Source: an uncultured Thermoanaerobacterales bacterium (lineage in GTDB: Bacteria > Bacillota > Clostridia > Christensenellales > UBA1242). Taken from it: DNA of 27,144 nucleotides. The notes under the pieces are model-generated. The model saw nothing but the letters and a program-made list of their open reading frames with translations. It made no database searches and was not told where the DNA came from. How positions within the stretch are numbered: the stretch's first letter is position 1; each line of letters begins with the position of its first letter. Positions 1 through 8,001 of this stretch are shown one piece after another. Both the position numbers and the translations under genes were made by a program. The stretch is from contig CATKXA010000004.1 in the NCBI GenBank assembly GCA_949840475.1, forward strand, positions 1 to 27,144, written 5' to 3'.

Positions 1-328
1 CGTTCTTTTCGTCGTTTTCGTCCTTTGGTAAAAGTAAAACCTTTAACTCTTTTGTTATGGTTTCTAGTTTGTGCTTGCCAAGAGTATACTCCTCATCAAG
101 CATAGCAAGCATATCTGCGTCTGTTTCAGTTTTACGCATTGCTTCAGCGTCTTTAATGTCTGTTTCAACTTTAACATACTCGTCATACTTTTCAATTATT
201 GGGACTAGCTCAGCATGCTCTTTAGCAACCTTTTGATAATTTTTTTGGTCGCTATAAATGTTTGGGTCTTCAAGTGCTTTATTGAGCTCTGCAAGCTTAG
301 CTTTCATCTGCTTTAATTTCTCGAACAT
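1..328 (-). CDS. prfA: Peptide chain release factor 1 (RF1), N-terminal part, cut by window edge
   Basis: RF1 recognises UAA and UAG stop codons on the ribosome and triggers release of the finished protein. Only the first 109 codons lie in the window. The translation starts MFEKLKQMKAKLAELN and ends with LLLPKDENDEKN, which matches the helical N-terminal domain of RF1 and the conserved segment just before its core. The PxT stop-codon recognition loop and the GGQ motif lie outside. The ATG at 326-328 is preceded by AGGAGAGATAGA, so the Shine-Dalgarno site overlaps the end of prmC; only one base separates the prmC stop from this start, which implies translational coupling. The downstream neighbour of prmC in many Firmicutes is prfA, and PrmC methylates the RF1 GGQ glutamine. 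Family call is firm. Confidence 0.93.
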   Translation of the reverse strand, partial: MFEKLKQMKAKLAELNKALEDPNIYSDQKNYQKVAKEHAELVPIIEKYDEYVKVETDIKDAEAMRKTETDADMLAMLDEEYTLGKHKLETITKELKVLLLPKDENDEKN

Positions 329-329
329 T

Positions 330-1154
330 CTATCTCTCCTTTAGCTTAGCAGTTATAATTCTATCATGACCATCGAGGTCTTTATCTACTTTTATATCGC
401 AAAAATCTTTTTCTAAAAGCTTACACACGCTATCTGCTTGAGCATAGCCTATTTCAAAATAAACTTTGCCGCCGTCATTTAGGTATTTAGGTGCTTCATT
501 TATAATCTGCTTATAAAATAATAACCCGTCAACGCCACCAACTAACGCCACCTTTGGCTCATTATTTTTAACTAGCATATCTAGCTTTTCATATTCCTCA
601 TCCGCAATGTATGGAGGGTTAGATATTATTTTATCAAACTTATAGCCTTCAAGATTTTTAAAAACATCAGACTTAATAAACTTAACATTTACTTTAAGTT
701 CTTTGGCGTTCCTTTTTGCAACACGCAAAATCCTACTAGATATGTCAGTTACAACAACCTTTGCCTTGCTTTGTTTAGCAATGGTCAAGCCAATACACCC
801 ACAACCTGTGCCAAGGTCTAAAACAGTATCAGTGTCTTTTATATCAGCAAGTGCTGTTTCAACTAAATACTCAGTTTCTGGTCTTGGGATTAGAACATGT
901 TTATTCACATAAAACTCGTTGCCATAAAACCCAGCACTAGAAAAGATATATTGAATAGGGATACCCTTTTCTCTTTTTTTAACGATTTTAAAAATAGCTT
1001 CTTCTTGATTTTTTGTAAGCAAATCATTACTGTTTGTTTGACTGCGTTTAATGTTGAGCGTCAATGCTACTATCCATTCAGCCTCTGCTCTTGAACTTTC
1101 GCCTATTGCATCAAGAGAATAACTTACCATATTTGTTGCGTCTTTTATTGTCAT
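330..1154 (-). CDS. prmC: Release factor glutamine methyltransferase PrmC
   Basis: PrmC transfers a methyl group from S-adenosylmethionine to the glutamine of the GGQ motif in RF1 and RF2. The 274-residue product has an N-terminal helical domain with the PrmC-typical segment KGIPIQYIFSSAGFYG and LIPRPETEYLVE. A Rossmann fold follows with the SAM-binding loop VLDLGTGCGCIGL and the substrate-glutamine motif SNPPYI. I chose the ATG at 1152-1154 because AGGTGG sits five bases upstream. An in-frame GTG at 1163 would overlap that ribosome-binding site and is unlikely. prfA follows after one base, so enzyme and substrate are made together. No separate promoter is visible; two terminator-like hairpins stand between rpmE and this gene, so expression may rely on partial read-through from rpmE. 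Confidence 0.93.
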   Translation of the reverse strand: MTIKDATNMVSYSLDAIGESSRAEAEWIVALTLNIKRSQTNSNDLLTKNQEEAIFKIVKKREKGIPIQYIFSSAGFYGNEFYVNKHVLIPRPETEYLVETALADIKDTDTVLDLGTGCGCIGLTIAKQSKAKVVVTDISSRILRVAKRNAKELKVNVKFIKSDVFKNLEGYKFDKIISNPPYIADEEYEKLDMLVKNNEPKVALVGGVDGLLFYKQIINEAPKYLNDGGKVYFEIGYAQADSVCKLLEKDFCDIKVDKDLDGHDRIITAKLKER

Positions 1155-1178
1155 AACTACCACCTAAAAATAAAAATA

Positions 1179-1202
1179 GTGTAATAAAAAATTTTATTAC
1201 AC
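1179..1202 (-). terminator. Second terminator hairpin downstream of rpmE
   Basis: Perfect 11-bp inverted repeat GTGTAATAAAA / TTTTATTACAC. On the minus strand it is followed by TATTTTTATTTTT. It lies between rpmE and prmC and directly follows another hairpin. Confidence 0.65.
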
Positions 1203-1207
1203 AAAAA

Positions 1208-1231
1208 AGTGCAAGCATAAATACTCGCACT
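1208..1231 (-). terminator. First terminator hairpin downstream of rpmE
   Basis: On the minus strand, AGTGC and GCACT arms with extra inner pairing (GAG / CTT) are followed by TTTTTT. It lies just after the rpmE stop codon. Confidence 0.7.
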
Positions 1232-1240
1232 CTAAATAAG

Positions 1241-1447
1241 CTACTTCTGATTATAACGCTTGTTGAATTTTTCTACTCTTCCACCTGCGTCAACAATCTT
1301 TTGAGCACCAGTAAAGAAAGGATGACATTTGTTGCAAATATCAATCTTAATTTCATTGCCCTTTTTAGTTGAACCAGTTTTAAAAGTTGAGCCACAAGCA
1401 CATGTAACAGTAACTTCATGATAATCTGGATGTATACTCTGTTTCAT
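1241..1447 (-). CDS. rpmE: 50S ribosomal protein L31, zinc-binding type
   Basis: L31 sits at the intersubunit bridge of the ribosome. The product has 68 residues and starts MKQSIHPDYHEVTVTC, the classic L31 N-terminus. Cysteines 16, 18, 38 and 41 form the CxC...CxxC zinc site, so this is the zinc-containing (C+) paralogue rather than the zinc-free form used under zinc starvation. A longer in-frame start at 1519 is rejected because it would place the promoter inside the gene, whereas the ATG at 1445-1447 has GAGGGT seven bases upstream. It has its own near-perfect promoter at 1491-1519. prmC and prfA follow downstream past two hairpins. Confidence 0.96.
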   Translation of the reverse strand: MKQSIHPDYHEVTVTCACGSTFKTGSTKKGNEIKIDICNKCHPFFTGAQKIVDAGGRVEKFNKRYNQK

Positions 1448-1490
1448 AATTACCCTCGCTATTTTTCTCACTATATTTTTGCTATCGCTT

Positions 1491-1519
1491 ATTATAATAT
1501 AATAGAAATTCGCTGTCAA
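1491..1519 (-). promoter_or_regulatory. Sigma-A promoter of rpmE
   Basis: Minus strand TTGACA (1514-1519) and TATAAT (1491-1496) with a 17-bp spacer; both boxes are perfect. It lies 44 bp upstream of the rpmE ATG. Confidence 0.88.
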
Positions 1520-1544
1520 GTATTTTTATAAAACCAATGCAGTA

Positions 1545-1661
1545 TTATTCCAAAATTTCTGGAGCCACAAAAACATAGGAGTCTTGACTGCCCTGTTTAA
1601 TAAAGTCAACAACACTTTCTTGTCTTGGAATATTCGCCAAATAAATATTAAAATTAATCAT
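1545..1661 (-). CDS. Small ORF of 38 residues, unknown function
   Basis: I do not recognise this protein. It starts MINFNIYLANIPRQESVVDF and ends FVAPEILE. The reasons to keep it are a strong ribosome-binding site (GAGGAG at eight bases before the ATG), an intact frame with a single stop, and its position in an otherwise empty 370-bp gap between ileS and rpmE, with the ileS terminator upstream and the rpmE promoter downstream. The product is mixed in character, with no membrane segment and no cysteines. A possible promoter lies upstream (TTGATA at 1753-1758, with TATAAA about 19 bp further on), but the spacing is long. It could be a small regulatory protein, the remnant of a longer gene, or a non-functional frame. 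Confidence 0.5.
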   Translation of the reverse strand: MINFNIYLANIPRQESVVDFIKQGSQDSYVFVAPEILE

Positions 1662-1756
1662 AAAAATTCTCCTCTTTGTTTTTAGTTTTTGTTGTTTTAA
1701 TGTTTTTATGTGCCCTTATATAAATATTTTATATTTAAATTCATAGTATTTGTATC

Positions 1757-1785
1757 AAAAAAAGCAGGTACGTACCTGCTTTTTT
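1757..1785 (-). terminator. Terminator of ileS, bidirectional in form
   Basis: Perfect palindrome AAGCAGGTACGTACCTGCTT flanked by A and T runs. It lies 35 bp after the ileS stop codon. Confidence 0.88.
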
Positions 1786-1819
1786 AGTATTTTTTAAAAA
1801 TTAATCAAATATTAAAACT

Positions 1820-4800
1820 TTATTTTTTTATTTTAATAGTAATACCCTCAACCTCTAGCTGCAAATCTGGAGTAGTTATTTGATTATCAATATCACTCAA
1901 AGTTTCGCTGCAAACATAGCTCATAAAGTTTTGAGGGAAATTATCTCCAACTGAAATTTTAATTCTATCTGTAATTTGAAGGTCTAATTGTTTTCTTGCG
2001 TCTTGAATGTTACGAACAACTTCTCTTGCAATACCTTCTTGCTTTAGCTCTTCAGTAATATTTAAATCAAGAGCAACCACAACTTCCCCGTCACTAACAA
2101 CTGGCATATCGCCTTTTGCTATGTAGTTGATTAAAATATCTTCTTTGTTTAAAACAATAGTTTGATCGCCGTAAATTTCGTACTTGCCATTGACAAGCTT
2201 ATAGTTGTTTTCTCTTAAAGCCTTAGCAATAACTGGAATTTTGCTTCCCATTGTTTTACCAACAGTTGCAAAATTGACTTTACAATTAACAACAGCTATT
2301 TCACTTACGCTCTTAACAAGTTTAACCTCTTTAACATTAAGTTCCTCAGCTATTATATCAGCGTATTTAACAGCCACATCACTGTCTGCATCATTTGCAA
2401 ATGCAATCTCTAAAAGCGATAAAGGTTGCCTATTTTTGATATTGTTTTTATTTCTGATATTACGAGCCAAGTGAATAACATCACGAACTAGCTCTATCTC
2501 TTTTAGTAGCTTTTCATCATTGTATTTTTTATTGATAGTTGGCCAAGGTTGTAAATGTACACTCTCTTTGTTTGTAAGTGATCTATATATTTTTTCAGAA
2601 ACAATAGGTGCAATAGGTGCAAGTATTTTGCAAGTGTTTGTCAAAACATAATATAGTGTTTGGTATGCACTCTGCTTGTCTTTAGAGAAACCACTTTCCC
2701 AGAACCTTCTTCTACATCTACGAATATACCAGTTAGATAAGCCGTCAATAAGTTCAGTTATAGGTTTAACATATTCATCAACTTTATAATTGTCCATGCT
2801 TGCTTTGATAGCTTTTTCAGTCTGATAAAGCTTAGATAATATCCACTTGTCTAGACTATTTGTAGACGTAGGCATATTGCTTTCATCGCCCACAAATCCA
2901 TCAATCTCAGCATAGCTTTGATAGAAGTATGCACAGTTCCATAAAGGCAAAATTACTTGCTGTAAACTGTCTTTAAGTCCGTTCTCGTCAAACTGCATGT
3001 CGTTAACAAGCATTGCGTTTGAAGAGTACATATAAAGCCTAAATGCGTCAGTTCCAAACTTTTGCATTAGCTCCATAGGGTCAGTGTAGTTCTTGCTCTT
3101 TTTAGATAACTTTTTGCCATCTTTTGCAAGTACTGTGCCATGAACAACACAATTTTTGTAAGCAGGTTTGCCAAATAGAGCAACAGATAAAACATGCAAA
3201 TAATAGAACCAGCAACGAATTTGACCAGTATACTCAACAACAAAATCAGACGGAGAATGAGTATTGAACCATTGCTTGTTCTCAAACGGATAATGAAGCC
3301 TTGCAAATGGTACACTACCACTTTCAAACCAGCAGTCCAAAACCTCGCTTACTCTCTTATAAGTACCGCCGCACTCGCATTTAAAAGTGATTTTATCTAA
3401 ATGCTGTTTGTGCAAATTGTCTACCTTAATATTGCTTGCTTTTTCAATCTCTTCAATGCTACCAAGTACTTTTCTTGTTTTACAATGGTCACATTCCCAA
3501 ACTGGAATAGGTGTACTCCAATATCTATTACGAGATATATTCCAGTCCCTGGCATTTTCTAGCCAGTTACCAAATCTACCAGTTTTAATAAAGTCTGGAA
3601 CCCAGTTGACTTTTTCATTCTGCTTAATTAGCTGGTCTTTAAGCTTGTCAATAGAAACATACCAAGCGTCCATGGCCTTATAAATTAGAGGTTTGCCACA
3701 ACGCCAACAGTGTGGATAGTTATGCACAATTGAGCCGTCTGCAACAAATAAATTGTTGTCTTTTAAATAATGCACAACGTCGCTGTTTGTGTCAAAAACC
3801 ATTTTGCCTTCAAACATTTTAACTTCGCTTGTGAAGTTACCCTTTTCATCAACAGGGCAAACTAATGGAACATTATTCTTCTTGCAAGCCCAGTAGTCAT
3901 CTTCACCAAATGCTGGAGCAATATGTACAATGCTTATACCCTCTCCCTCAGCAACAAAGTCTGCAGGGATAACTTTATACGCACCCTCATTTGCAAGCTC
4001 TTTGTAGCAGTCAAACAATGGCACATACTTTTGCCCAACAAGTTCTAAGCCCTTAACAGTCTTAATAACTACAGGATTTTCGCCAAATATATTTTTAAAA
4101 CTAGAAATTGAAGATGAACCCGCAACATAAACAGCATCGTCAACCTTAACAAACGAATAATCAATGTTCTCTCCAACGGCAAGAGCCATGTTTGACGGAA
4201 GAGTCCACGGGGTTGTAGTCCATGCTAGAAAATATACAGGCAACCCGTTTTCAGTTAAATTAGACTTGAATTTTGCTATAACCCAACGGTCTTGCTTTGG
4301 ACGTGTTGAGTCAGATTCACGTGTTTCAGAAATTGAAAGTGCTGTTTCACAACGTGCACAGTATGGAGTAACTCTAAAGTCTTTATAGATTAAGCCCTTA
4401 TTATAAAGCTCCTTAAACGCCCAAATAACACTTTCCATAAAAGGAGTGTCCATAGTTTTGTAAGCATTATCATAATCAACCCAACGAGCCATTTCACGAA
4501 CATAAGTACGCCATGAGTCGTTGTTTTGAGAAACAATTTCACGGCACTTGTCGTTGAATTTAGCAACGCCTATACCTTTTTCAATCTCAGTCTTATTCTC
4601 TATACCAAGAGCACCCTCTGCCTGAACTTCGATTGGAAGGCCATGACAATCCCAGCCCCATTGCCTTGGAACTGAGTAGCCCTGCATCGTAAAGTAACGA
4701 GAAATCATGTCTTTAATAAAAGACACAAGCACTGTTCCGTGATGAGGTTTACCAGTTGGGAATGGCGGACCGTCATAAAAGACAATCTCCCCTTTTTTGT

Positions 4801-4900
4801 TTTCTAGAGATTTTTCAAAAGTCCTATCGTCTTCCCAAAACTTCAAAACCTCTTGTTGAACTGCTGGGATATTTGGTGTTCTTTCGAGTTCTTTTTTCAT
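1820..4900 (-). CDS. ileS: Isoleucyl-tRNA synthetase, eukaryote-like (type 2)
   Basis: IleRS charges tRNA-Ile and edits mischarged valine. The product has 1026 residues. The class I signature at residues 43-56 reads DGPPFPTGKPHHGT, where the usual HIGH is HHGT. An editing (CP1) domain follows, including the WTTTPWTLPSN segment. The KMSKS loop is DGKKLSKKSKNY near residue 596. The YDGPPF...PTG context and the KSKNY tail after the KMSKS loop resemble the eukaryote-like IleRS clade, which is often resistant to mupirocin. A zinc-knuckle-like pair (CDHC and CEC) lies in the middle. I start at the ATG at 4898-4900 because TGGAGG lies four bases upstream; a start ten codons earlier would lie inside the leader terminator hairpin. 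The gene is alone behind a T-box leader and ends at a strong terminator. Confidence 0.95.
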   Translation of the reverse strand: MKKELERTPNIPAVQQEVLKFWEDDRTFEKSLENKKGEIVFYDGPPFPTGKPHHGTVLVSFIKDMISRYFTMQGYSVPRQWGWDCHGLPIEVQAEGALGIENKTEIEKGIGVAKFNDKCREIVSQNNDSWRTYVREMARWVDYDNAYKTMDTPFMESVIWAFKELYNKGLIYKDFRVTPYCARCETALSISETRESDSTRPKQDRWVIAKFKSNLTENGLPVYFLAWTTTPWTLPSNMALAVGENIDYSFVKVDDAVYVAGSSSISSFKNIFGENPVVIKTVKGLELVGQKYVPLFDCYKELANEGAYKVIPADFVAEGEGISIVHIAPAFGEDDYWACKKNNVPLVCPVDEKGNFTSEVKMFEGKMVFDTNSDVVHYLKDNNLFVADGSIVHNYPHCWRCGKPLIYKAMDAWYVSIDKLKDQLIKQNEKVNWVPDFIKTGRFGNWLENARDWNISRNRYWSTPIPVWECDHCKTRKVLGSIEEIEKASNIKVDNLHKQHLDKITFKCECGGTYKRVSEVLDCWFESGSVPFARLHYPFENKQWFNTHSPSDFVVEYTGQIRCWFYYLHVLSVALFGKPAYKNCVVHGTVLAKDGKKLSKKSKNYTDPMELMQKFGTDAFRLYMYSSNAMLVNDMQFDENGLKDSLQQVILPLWNCAYFYQSYAEIDGFVGDESNMPTSTNSLDKWILSKLYQTEKAIKASMDNYKVDEYVKPITELIDGLSNWYIRRCRRRFWESGFSKDKQSAYQTLYYVLTNTCKILAPIAPIVSEKIYRSLTNKESVHLQPWPTINKKYNDEKLLKEIELVRDVIHLARNIRNKNNIKNRQPLSLLEIAFANDADSDVAVKYADIIAEELNVKEVKLVKSVSEIAVVNCKVNFATVGKTMGSKIPVIAKALRENNYKLVNGKYEIYGDQTIVLNKEDILINYIAKGDMPVVSDGEVVVALDLNITEELKQEGIAREVVRNIQDARKQLDLQITDRIKISVGDNFPQNFMSYVCSETLSDIDNQITTPDLQLEVEGITIKIKK

Positions 4901-4919
4901 GTTACCTCCAAAAAATAAA

Positions 4920-4943
4920 GCCTTGGGCAAAAATGCTCAAGGC
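4920..4943 (-). terminator. T-box attenuator terminator of ileS
   Basis: On the minus strand GCCTTGAGC, a six-base loop and GCCCAAGGC (one mismatch) are followed by TTTATTTTTT. It lies about 20 bases before the ileS ATG, the expected place for the conditional terminator of a T-box leader. Confidence 0.82.
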
Positions 4944-5158
4944 TAAAATATTAGCTAAATATATGAGCTTCGCACCAACATGCAAATCTTCTGTAACGGG
5001 AATTCCCGTGCATTCTTAATAAGCTTGTTGCCGTTCAGATGCCTGCTAAAAGGTGATATTTATTGACCCTGCCTGTTGTTTTCACCAACCACAACATCTC
5101 TTTTTTAGTCCCCCGGTCAAAAAACGTGTCCTTTATTATCGCATTTAATAATTGTATT
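4944..5158 (-). ncRNA. T-box leader riboswitch sensing uncharged tRNA-Ile
   Basis: A leader of about 240 bases runs from the promoter to ileS. Seen: the Stem I distal region GAGATG...GGTTGGTGAAAAC resembles the AG bulge and apical loop of T-boxes. The sequence AATAAATATCACC places an ATC (Ile) codon at 5055-5057 followed by A, as expected of the specifier loop. A central 5-bp hairpin ACGGG-AATT-CCCGT lies at 4996-5009. A TGGT at 4974-4977 could pair with the ACCA end of tRNA-Ile, and a conditional terminator follows. The T-box core does not match the usual AGGGTGG-N-ACCGCG, so the antiterminator is divergent. Known: T-boxes stop the terminator from forming when uncharged tRNA binds. The context (aminoacyl-tRNA synthetase gene) fits. 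Confidence 0.8.
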
Positions 5159-5164
5159 AGTTTT

Positions 5165-5193
5165 ATATTAGCTCATATTGTTAAATTTGTCAA
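5165..5193 (-). promoter_or_regulatory. Sigma-A promoter of the ileS T-box transcript
   Basis: Minus strand TTGACA (5188-5193) and TAATAT (5165-5170) with a 17-bp spacer. It begins immediately before the murC stop codon region, so ileS is transcribed apart from murC. Confidence 0.85.
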
Positions 5194-5197
5194 CTTT

Positions 5198-6553
5198 TTA
5201 AAGGTTAGTTTTTGCAAAGCTTGCAAAACTCTCAATGTCCCCAGCTCCTAAAATGAGCACTGTGTCCCCCTCTAATAGCTTACTTTGTAGATAGCTCAGC
5301 ATCTCTAAGTAGTCATCAAAAGAGAACGCATTCTTGCCGTAAAGTGATATTTGCCGTGCTAGTTCTCTTTCATTGATACCAGCTGATGGCTCTTCCCTTG
5401 CTGGATATACTTTATACACCAAAATTTCAAAAGCTTCATCAAAACACTTTTTAAACTCTTCTAAAAGCAGCCTTGTTCGCGAATAAGTATGCGGTTGAAA
5501 AACAATAAACAATCGCCCAGTCGTCACTCTTTTTGCAAGAGTTATTGTCGCCTTTATTTCTGTTGGATGATGAGCATAGTCATGAATTAGCTTCACGCCT
5601 TTTTTTGTTCCGTAGTCTTCAAACCTACGCTTTACTCCAGAAAATTGATACAATGCTTGTTTAATTATCTCTAAATCTATTCCATAATTTAGTGCAACGC
5701 AAATTGCAGCCAAGGCATTATTTATATTATGTTCTCCGTAAGCTCCAAGCTTTATCTTGCATAGCTTTTGATTTAAAGCATACAGGTCAAACTTATACTT
5801 ACCTTTCTCGTACTCTTTAATATTTTTAGCAATAACAATTCCTTTGCCTGCCATAGAAAAACTTATGCTTCTTTCCTTGTAATGTTTGTTCGCATTGTTG
5901 TCATCGCCAAGATATACAATTAGCCCACCAGGTTTAGTATGAGAAGCAAACTTGCCAAACGATTTGTTCAAGTTATCAAACGTTTTAAAGTAATCTAGGT
6001 GGTCACTTTGAATGTTTAATATTACTGATACGTCACTTTTTAGGTGCAAAAAACTATCAACGTACTCACACGCTTCAGTGATAAAGAATTCTTTAGCCCC
6101 CACATGAACATTGCCACCTAAAAAACCAACATTTCCACCAACATGAATAGTTGGATTTTTATTTGCACACATAAAAATTTGTGCGAGCATTGCAGTTGTG
6201 GTGGTCTTGCCATGACTACCAGCAACTGATATCACATGCTTATAAGTGCTAGCAAGCCTACCAAGAGCCTCTGCCCTTGAAATAATCTTCTTATCTAAAC
6301 TCCGAGCCACCATAAGCTCTCTGTCATCTTCACTAATTGCGGCACTAACAATAATCAAATCCGCATCTTTAATATGCTCTGAAACGCCATTCACACAGAC
6401 TTCTACGCCCTTTTTTTCAAGAGCTATAACCTGTTCGTTTCTAGTTCTATCTGACCCAGAAACAAAATGTCCCTGACTTTTAAAAATGAGAGCAATGGCA
6501 CTTTGCGATATTCCGCCAATGCCTAAAAAATGTATTTTTAATGTCTTTTTCAT
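5198..6553 (-). CDS. murC: UDP-N-acetylmuramate--L-alanine ligase
   Basis: MurC adds the first amino acid, L-alanine, to UDP-MurNAc in cytoplasmic peptidoglycan synthesis, using ATP. The product has 451 residues, the usual length. The N-terminal Rossmann motif is FLGIGGISQSAIA (family usual: GIGGxGMSxxA). The ATP-binding loop is VAGSHGKTTTTAML near residue 110, followed by the central-domain segment ITEACEYVDSFL and the C-terminal-domain motif DYAHHPTEIKATI. No Shine-Dalgarno site is visible before the ATG at 6551-6553; a TATACT at 6559-6564 lies so close that a leaderless start is possible, but no good -35 is seen. spoVG lies upstream behind a terminator; the ileS promoter begins at its 3' end. 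Confidence 0.96.
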   Translation of the reverse strand: MKKTLKIHFLGIGGISQSAIALIFKSQGHFVSGSDRTRNEQVIALEKKGVEVCVNGVSEHIKDADLIIVSAAISEDDRELMVARSLDKKIISRAEALGRLASTYKHVISVAGSHGKTTTTAMLAQIFMCANKNPTIHVGGNVGFLGGNVHVGAKEFFITEACEYVDSFLHLKSDVSVILNIQSDHLDYFKTFDNLNKSFGKFASHTKPGGLIVYLGDDNNANKHYKERSISFSMAGKGIVIAKNIKEYEKGKYKFDLYALNQKLCKIKLGAYGEHNINNALAAICVALNYGIDLEIIKQALYQFSGVKRRFEDYGTKKGVKLIHDYAHHPTEIKATITLAKRVTTGRLFIVFQPHTYSRTRLLLEEFKKCFDEAFEILVYKVYPAREEPSAGINERELARQISLYGKNAFSFDDYLEMLSYLQSKLLEGDTVLILGAGDIESFASFAKTNL

Positions 6554-6595
6554 ACTTTAGTATATGCAACATTTTTGTTCTGTGTTTTTGCAACG

Positions 6596-6623
6596 AAAAA
6601 AGGGACTAAAAGTCCCTTTTTTT
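6596..6623 (-). terminator. Terminator of spoVG
   Basis: AAAAAAGGGAC and GTCCCTTTTTTT arms with a short loop, symmetrical in both directions. It lies between the spoVG stop and murC. Confidence 0.88.
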
Positions 6624-6666
6624 GAAATTCAGTCATTATAAAAATGCAGGCAAACTATCAAAATGA

Positions 6667-6939
6667 TTATTCTGCTGTATTGTTCTTAGCTTCTTCAAAA
6701 GCTTTAAGAACGATATCACGAATTTCTTCCCTAGTTTCAGTATTTAATGGATGAACAATATCCTTAAATTCGCCGTCTGGGGTTTTACGTCTAGGCATTG
6801 CAATGAAGTAACCTTCGTTAGCTTCAATAACCTTGATGTCGTGTACAACAAACACATCGTCTATTGTGATTGATACACTTGCTTTAATTTTGCTTGTTTC
6901 GTTCTTTACAATGCGAACTCTTACGTCTGAAATCTTCAT
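6667..6939 (-). CDS. spoVG: SpoVG, RNA-binding regulatory / septation protein
   Basis: SpoVG is a small nucleic-acid-binding regulator named for its effect on spore cortex formation and septation in Bacillus; it also occurs in non-sporulating Firmicutes. The product has 90 residues and starts MKISDVRVRIV. It carries the family's core YFIAMPRRKTPDGEFKDIVH at residues 43-62 and a helical acidic tail. The ATG has AGAGGAG upstream at the right distance. A promoter lies at 6986-7014 and a strong terminator follows, so it is a single-gene unit between galU and murC. Its presence does not by itself show that this organism makes spores. Confidence 0.96.
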   Translation of the reverse strand: MKISDVRVRIVKNETSKIKASVSITIDDVFVVHDIKVIEANEGYFIAMPRRKTPDGEFKDIVHPLNTETREEIRDIVLKAFEEAKNNTAE

Positions 6940-6985
6940 ATCAAACTCCTCTTTTTGATTATTGCCTACTTCATAGGTTAATATA

Positions 6986-7014
6986 ATTTTAACTTATAAA
7001 AATTAAAAAATCAA
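6986..7014 (-). promoter_or_regulatory. Probable promoter of spoVG
   Basis: Minus strand TTGATT (7009-7014) and TAAAAT (6986-6991), 17-bp spacer. Boxes are imperfect and the region is very AT-rich. Confidence 0.5.
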
Positions 7015-7050
7015 ATATTTTAAGCTATATTTTAAATTTCTTTAAAGGTC

Positions 7051-7932
7051 CTATATTTCTTCATTTAAACTCTTTAAATATTTGGCTAGCTCGCTTCTTA
7101 CCTCTTCATCTCGCAAGCCCATTTCAATTTGACACTTTATAAATTCCAAATAATTGCCAAGGTCATAATATTTAGCATCAAAAATACACGCCACAACGCC
7201 CTCATTTTCGAGTGCAAGCTCAATAGCCTCAGTAAAATACACCTCTCCGTTGGCTTTTGGCTTAACTTTTAAAATGTAATCAAATACTGACGGCAACAAA
7301 ATATACCTCGCAACAGTCGCGATGTTAGACGGTGCCTTATCATAACTTGGTTTTTCAACAAAGCCTTTGACCTCAATCTCTGTGTCAGATACGCTTTTAC
7401 CTTTTTTTATAACACCATATCTACAAATATCTTTGGAGTCTATTTGCTTTGCACCAAGCACATATTTTTTAGTTTTATTAAACGTTTCAATCAACTGCTT
7501 TGATGCTGGCAGTTGATTTGCTTCATGTAAGCAAAAATCGTCGCCGAGTAGCACTATAAACGGCTGGTCTTTAATGAACTTCTTAACGCTCATTATTGCA
7601 CCGCCTGAACCATTCATCTTTCCTTGGTACACAAAGTTTATTTTTAGTGAGCTTATAATTTGCTCAAATAATTGCATTTGGCTCTCTTTGTCACAAATTT
7701 TCAACCATTCATCTAAGTTTTTATCCTTCTTTAAGAACTTTATTACATCTTTCTTTTGCTTTGAAATAACAATCGTGACCTCAGTAATGCCACTATCAAC
7801 GCACTCTTTTAAAAGCAATAATAGTGCGGGCTTGTTTCCGATTGGAAATAGCTCCTTTGCAACAGCTTTTGTTGCTGGCAAAAATCTTGTGCCTTTGCCC
7901 GCCATTAAAATAACAGCATGTTTAATTTGCAT
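7051..7932 (-). CDS. galU: UTP--glucose-1-phosphate uridylyltransferase
   Basis: GalU makes UDP-glucose from UTP and glucose-1-phosphate for glycan, teichoic acid or capsule synthesis. The product has 293 residues. The nucleotide-binding signature is LMAGKGTRFLPATKAVAKE at residues 9-27, followed by FPIGNKP. Further family motifs are VLLGDDF near residue 128 and GFVEKP near 190. The ATG at 7930-7932 has GAGGAG eight bases upstream. The usual glycine-rich loop reads AGLGTRFLP or AGYGTRFLP in the family, so the K here is a mild variation. The gene lies between tyrS (separated by a terminator) and spoVG (with its own likely promoter). Confidence 0.93.
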   Translation of the reverse strand: MQIKHAVILMAGKGTRFLPATKAVAKELFPIGNKPALLLLLKECVDSGITEVTIVISKQKKDVIKFLKKDKNLDEWLKICDKESQMQLFEQIISSLKINFVYQGKMNGSGGAIMSVKKFIKDQPFIVLLGDDFCLHEANQLPASKQLIETFNKTKKYVLGAKQIDSKDICRYGVIKKGKSVSDTEIEVKGFVEKPSYDKAPSNIATVARYILLPSVFDYILKVKPKANGEVYFTEAIELALENEGVVACIFDAKYYDLGNYLEFIKCQIEMGLRDEEVRSELAKYLKSLNEEI

Positions 7933-7962
7933 AATTTTCTCCTCAATACATTATATAACAAA

Positions 7963-7996
7963 AAGACATGGCTTGATAAAATCAAGCACATGTCTT
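7963..7996 (-). terminator. Terminator of tyrS
   Basis: Long hairpin: AAGACATG pairs with CATGTCTT and inner CTTGAT pairs with ATCAAG. On the minus strand it is followed by TTTTTGTT. It starts five bases after the tyrS stop codon. Confidence 0.85.
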
Positions 7997-8001
7997 AAAT
8001 T

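Noticed and set aside
1448..1519. Longer rpmE start at 1519
   Set aside because: The extension covers the rpmE promoter and adds residues foreign to L31.
4901..4930. Ten-codon longer start for ileS
   Set aside because: It falls inside the T-box terminator hairpin and lacks a ribosome-binding site, while the ATG at 4900 has TGGAGG.
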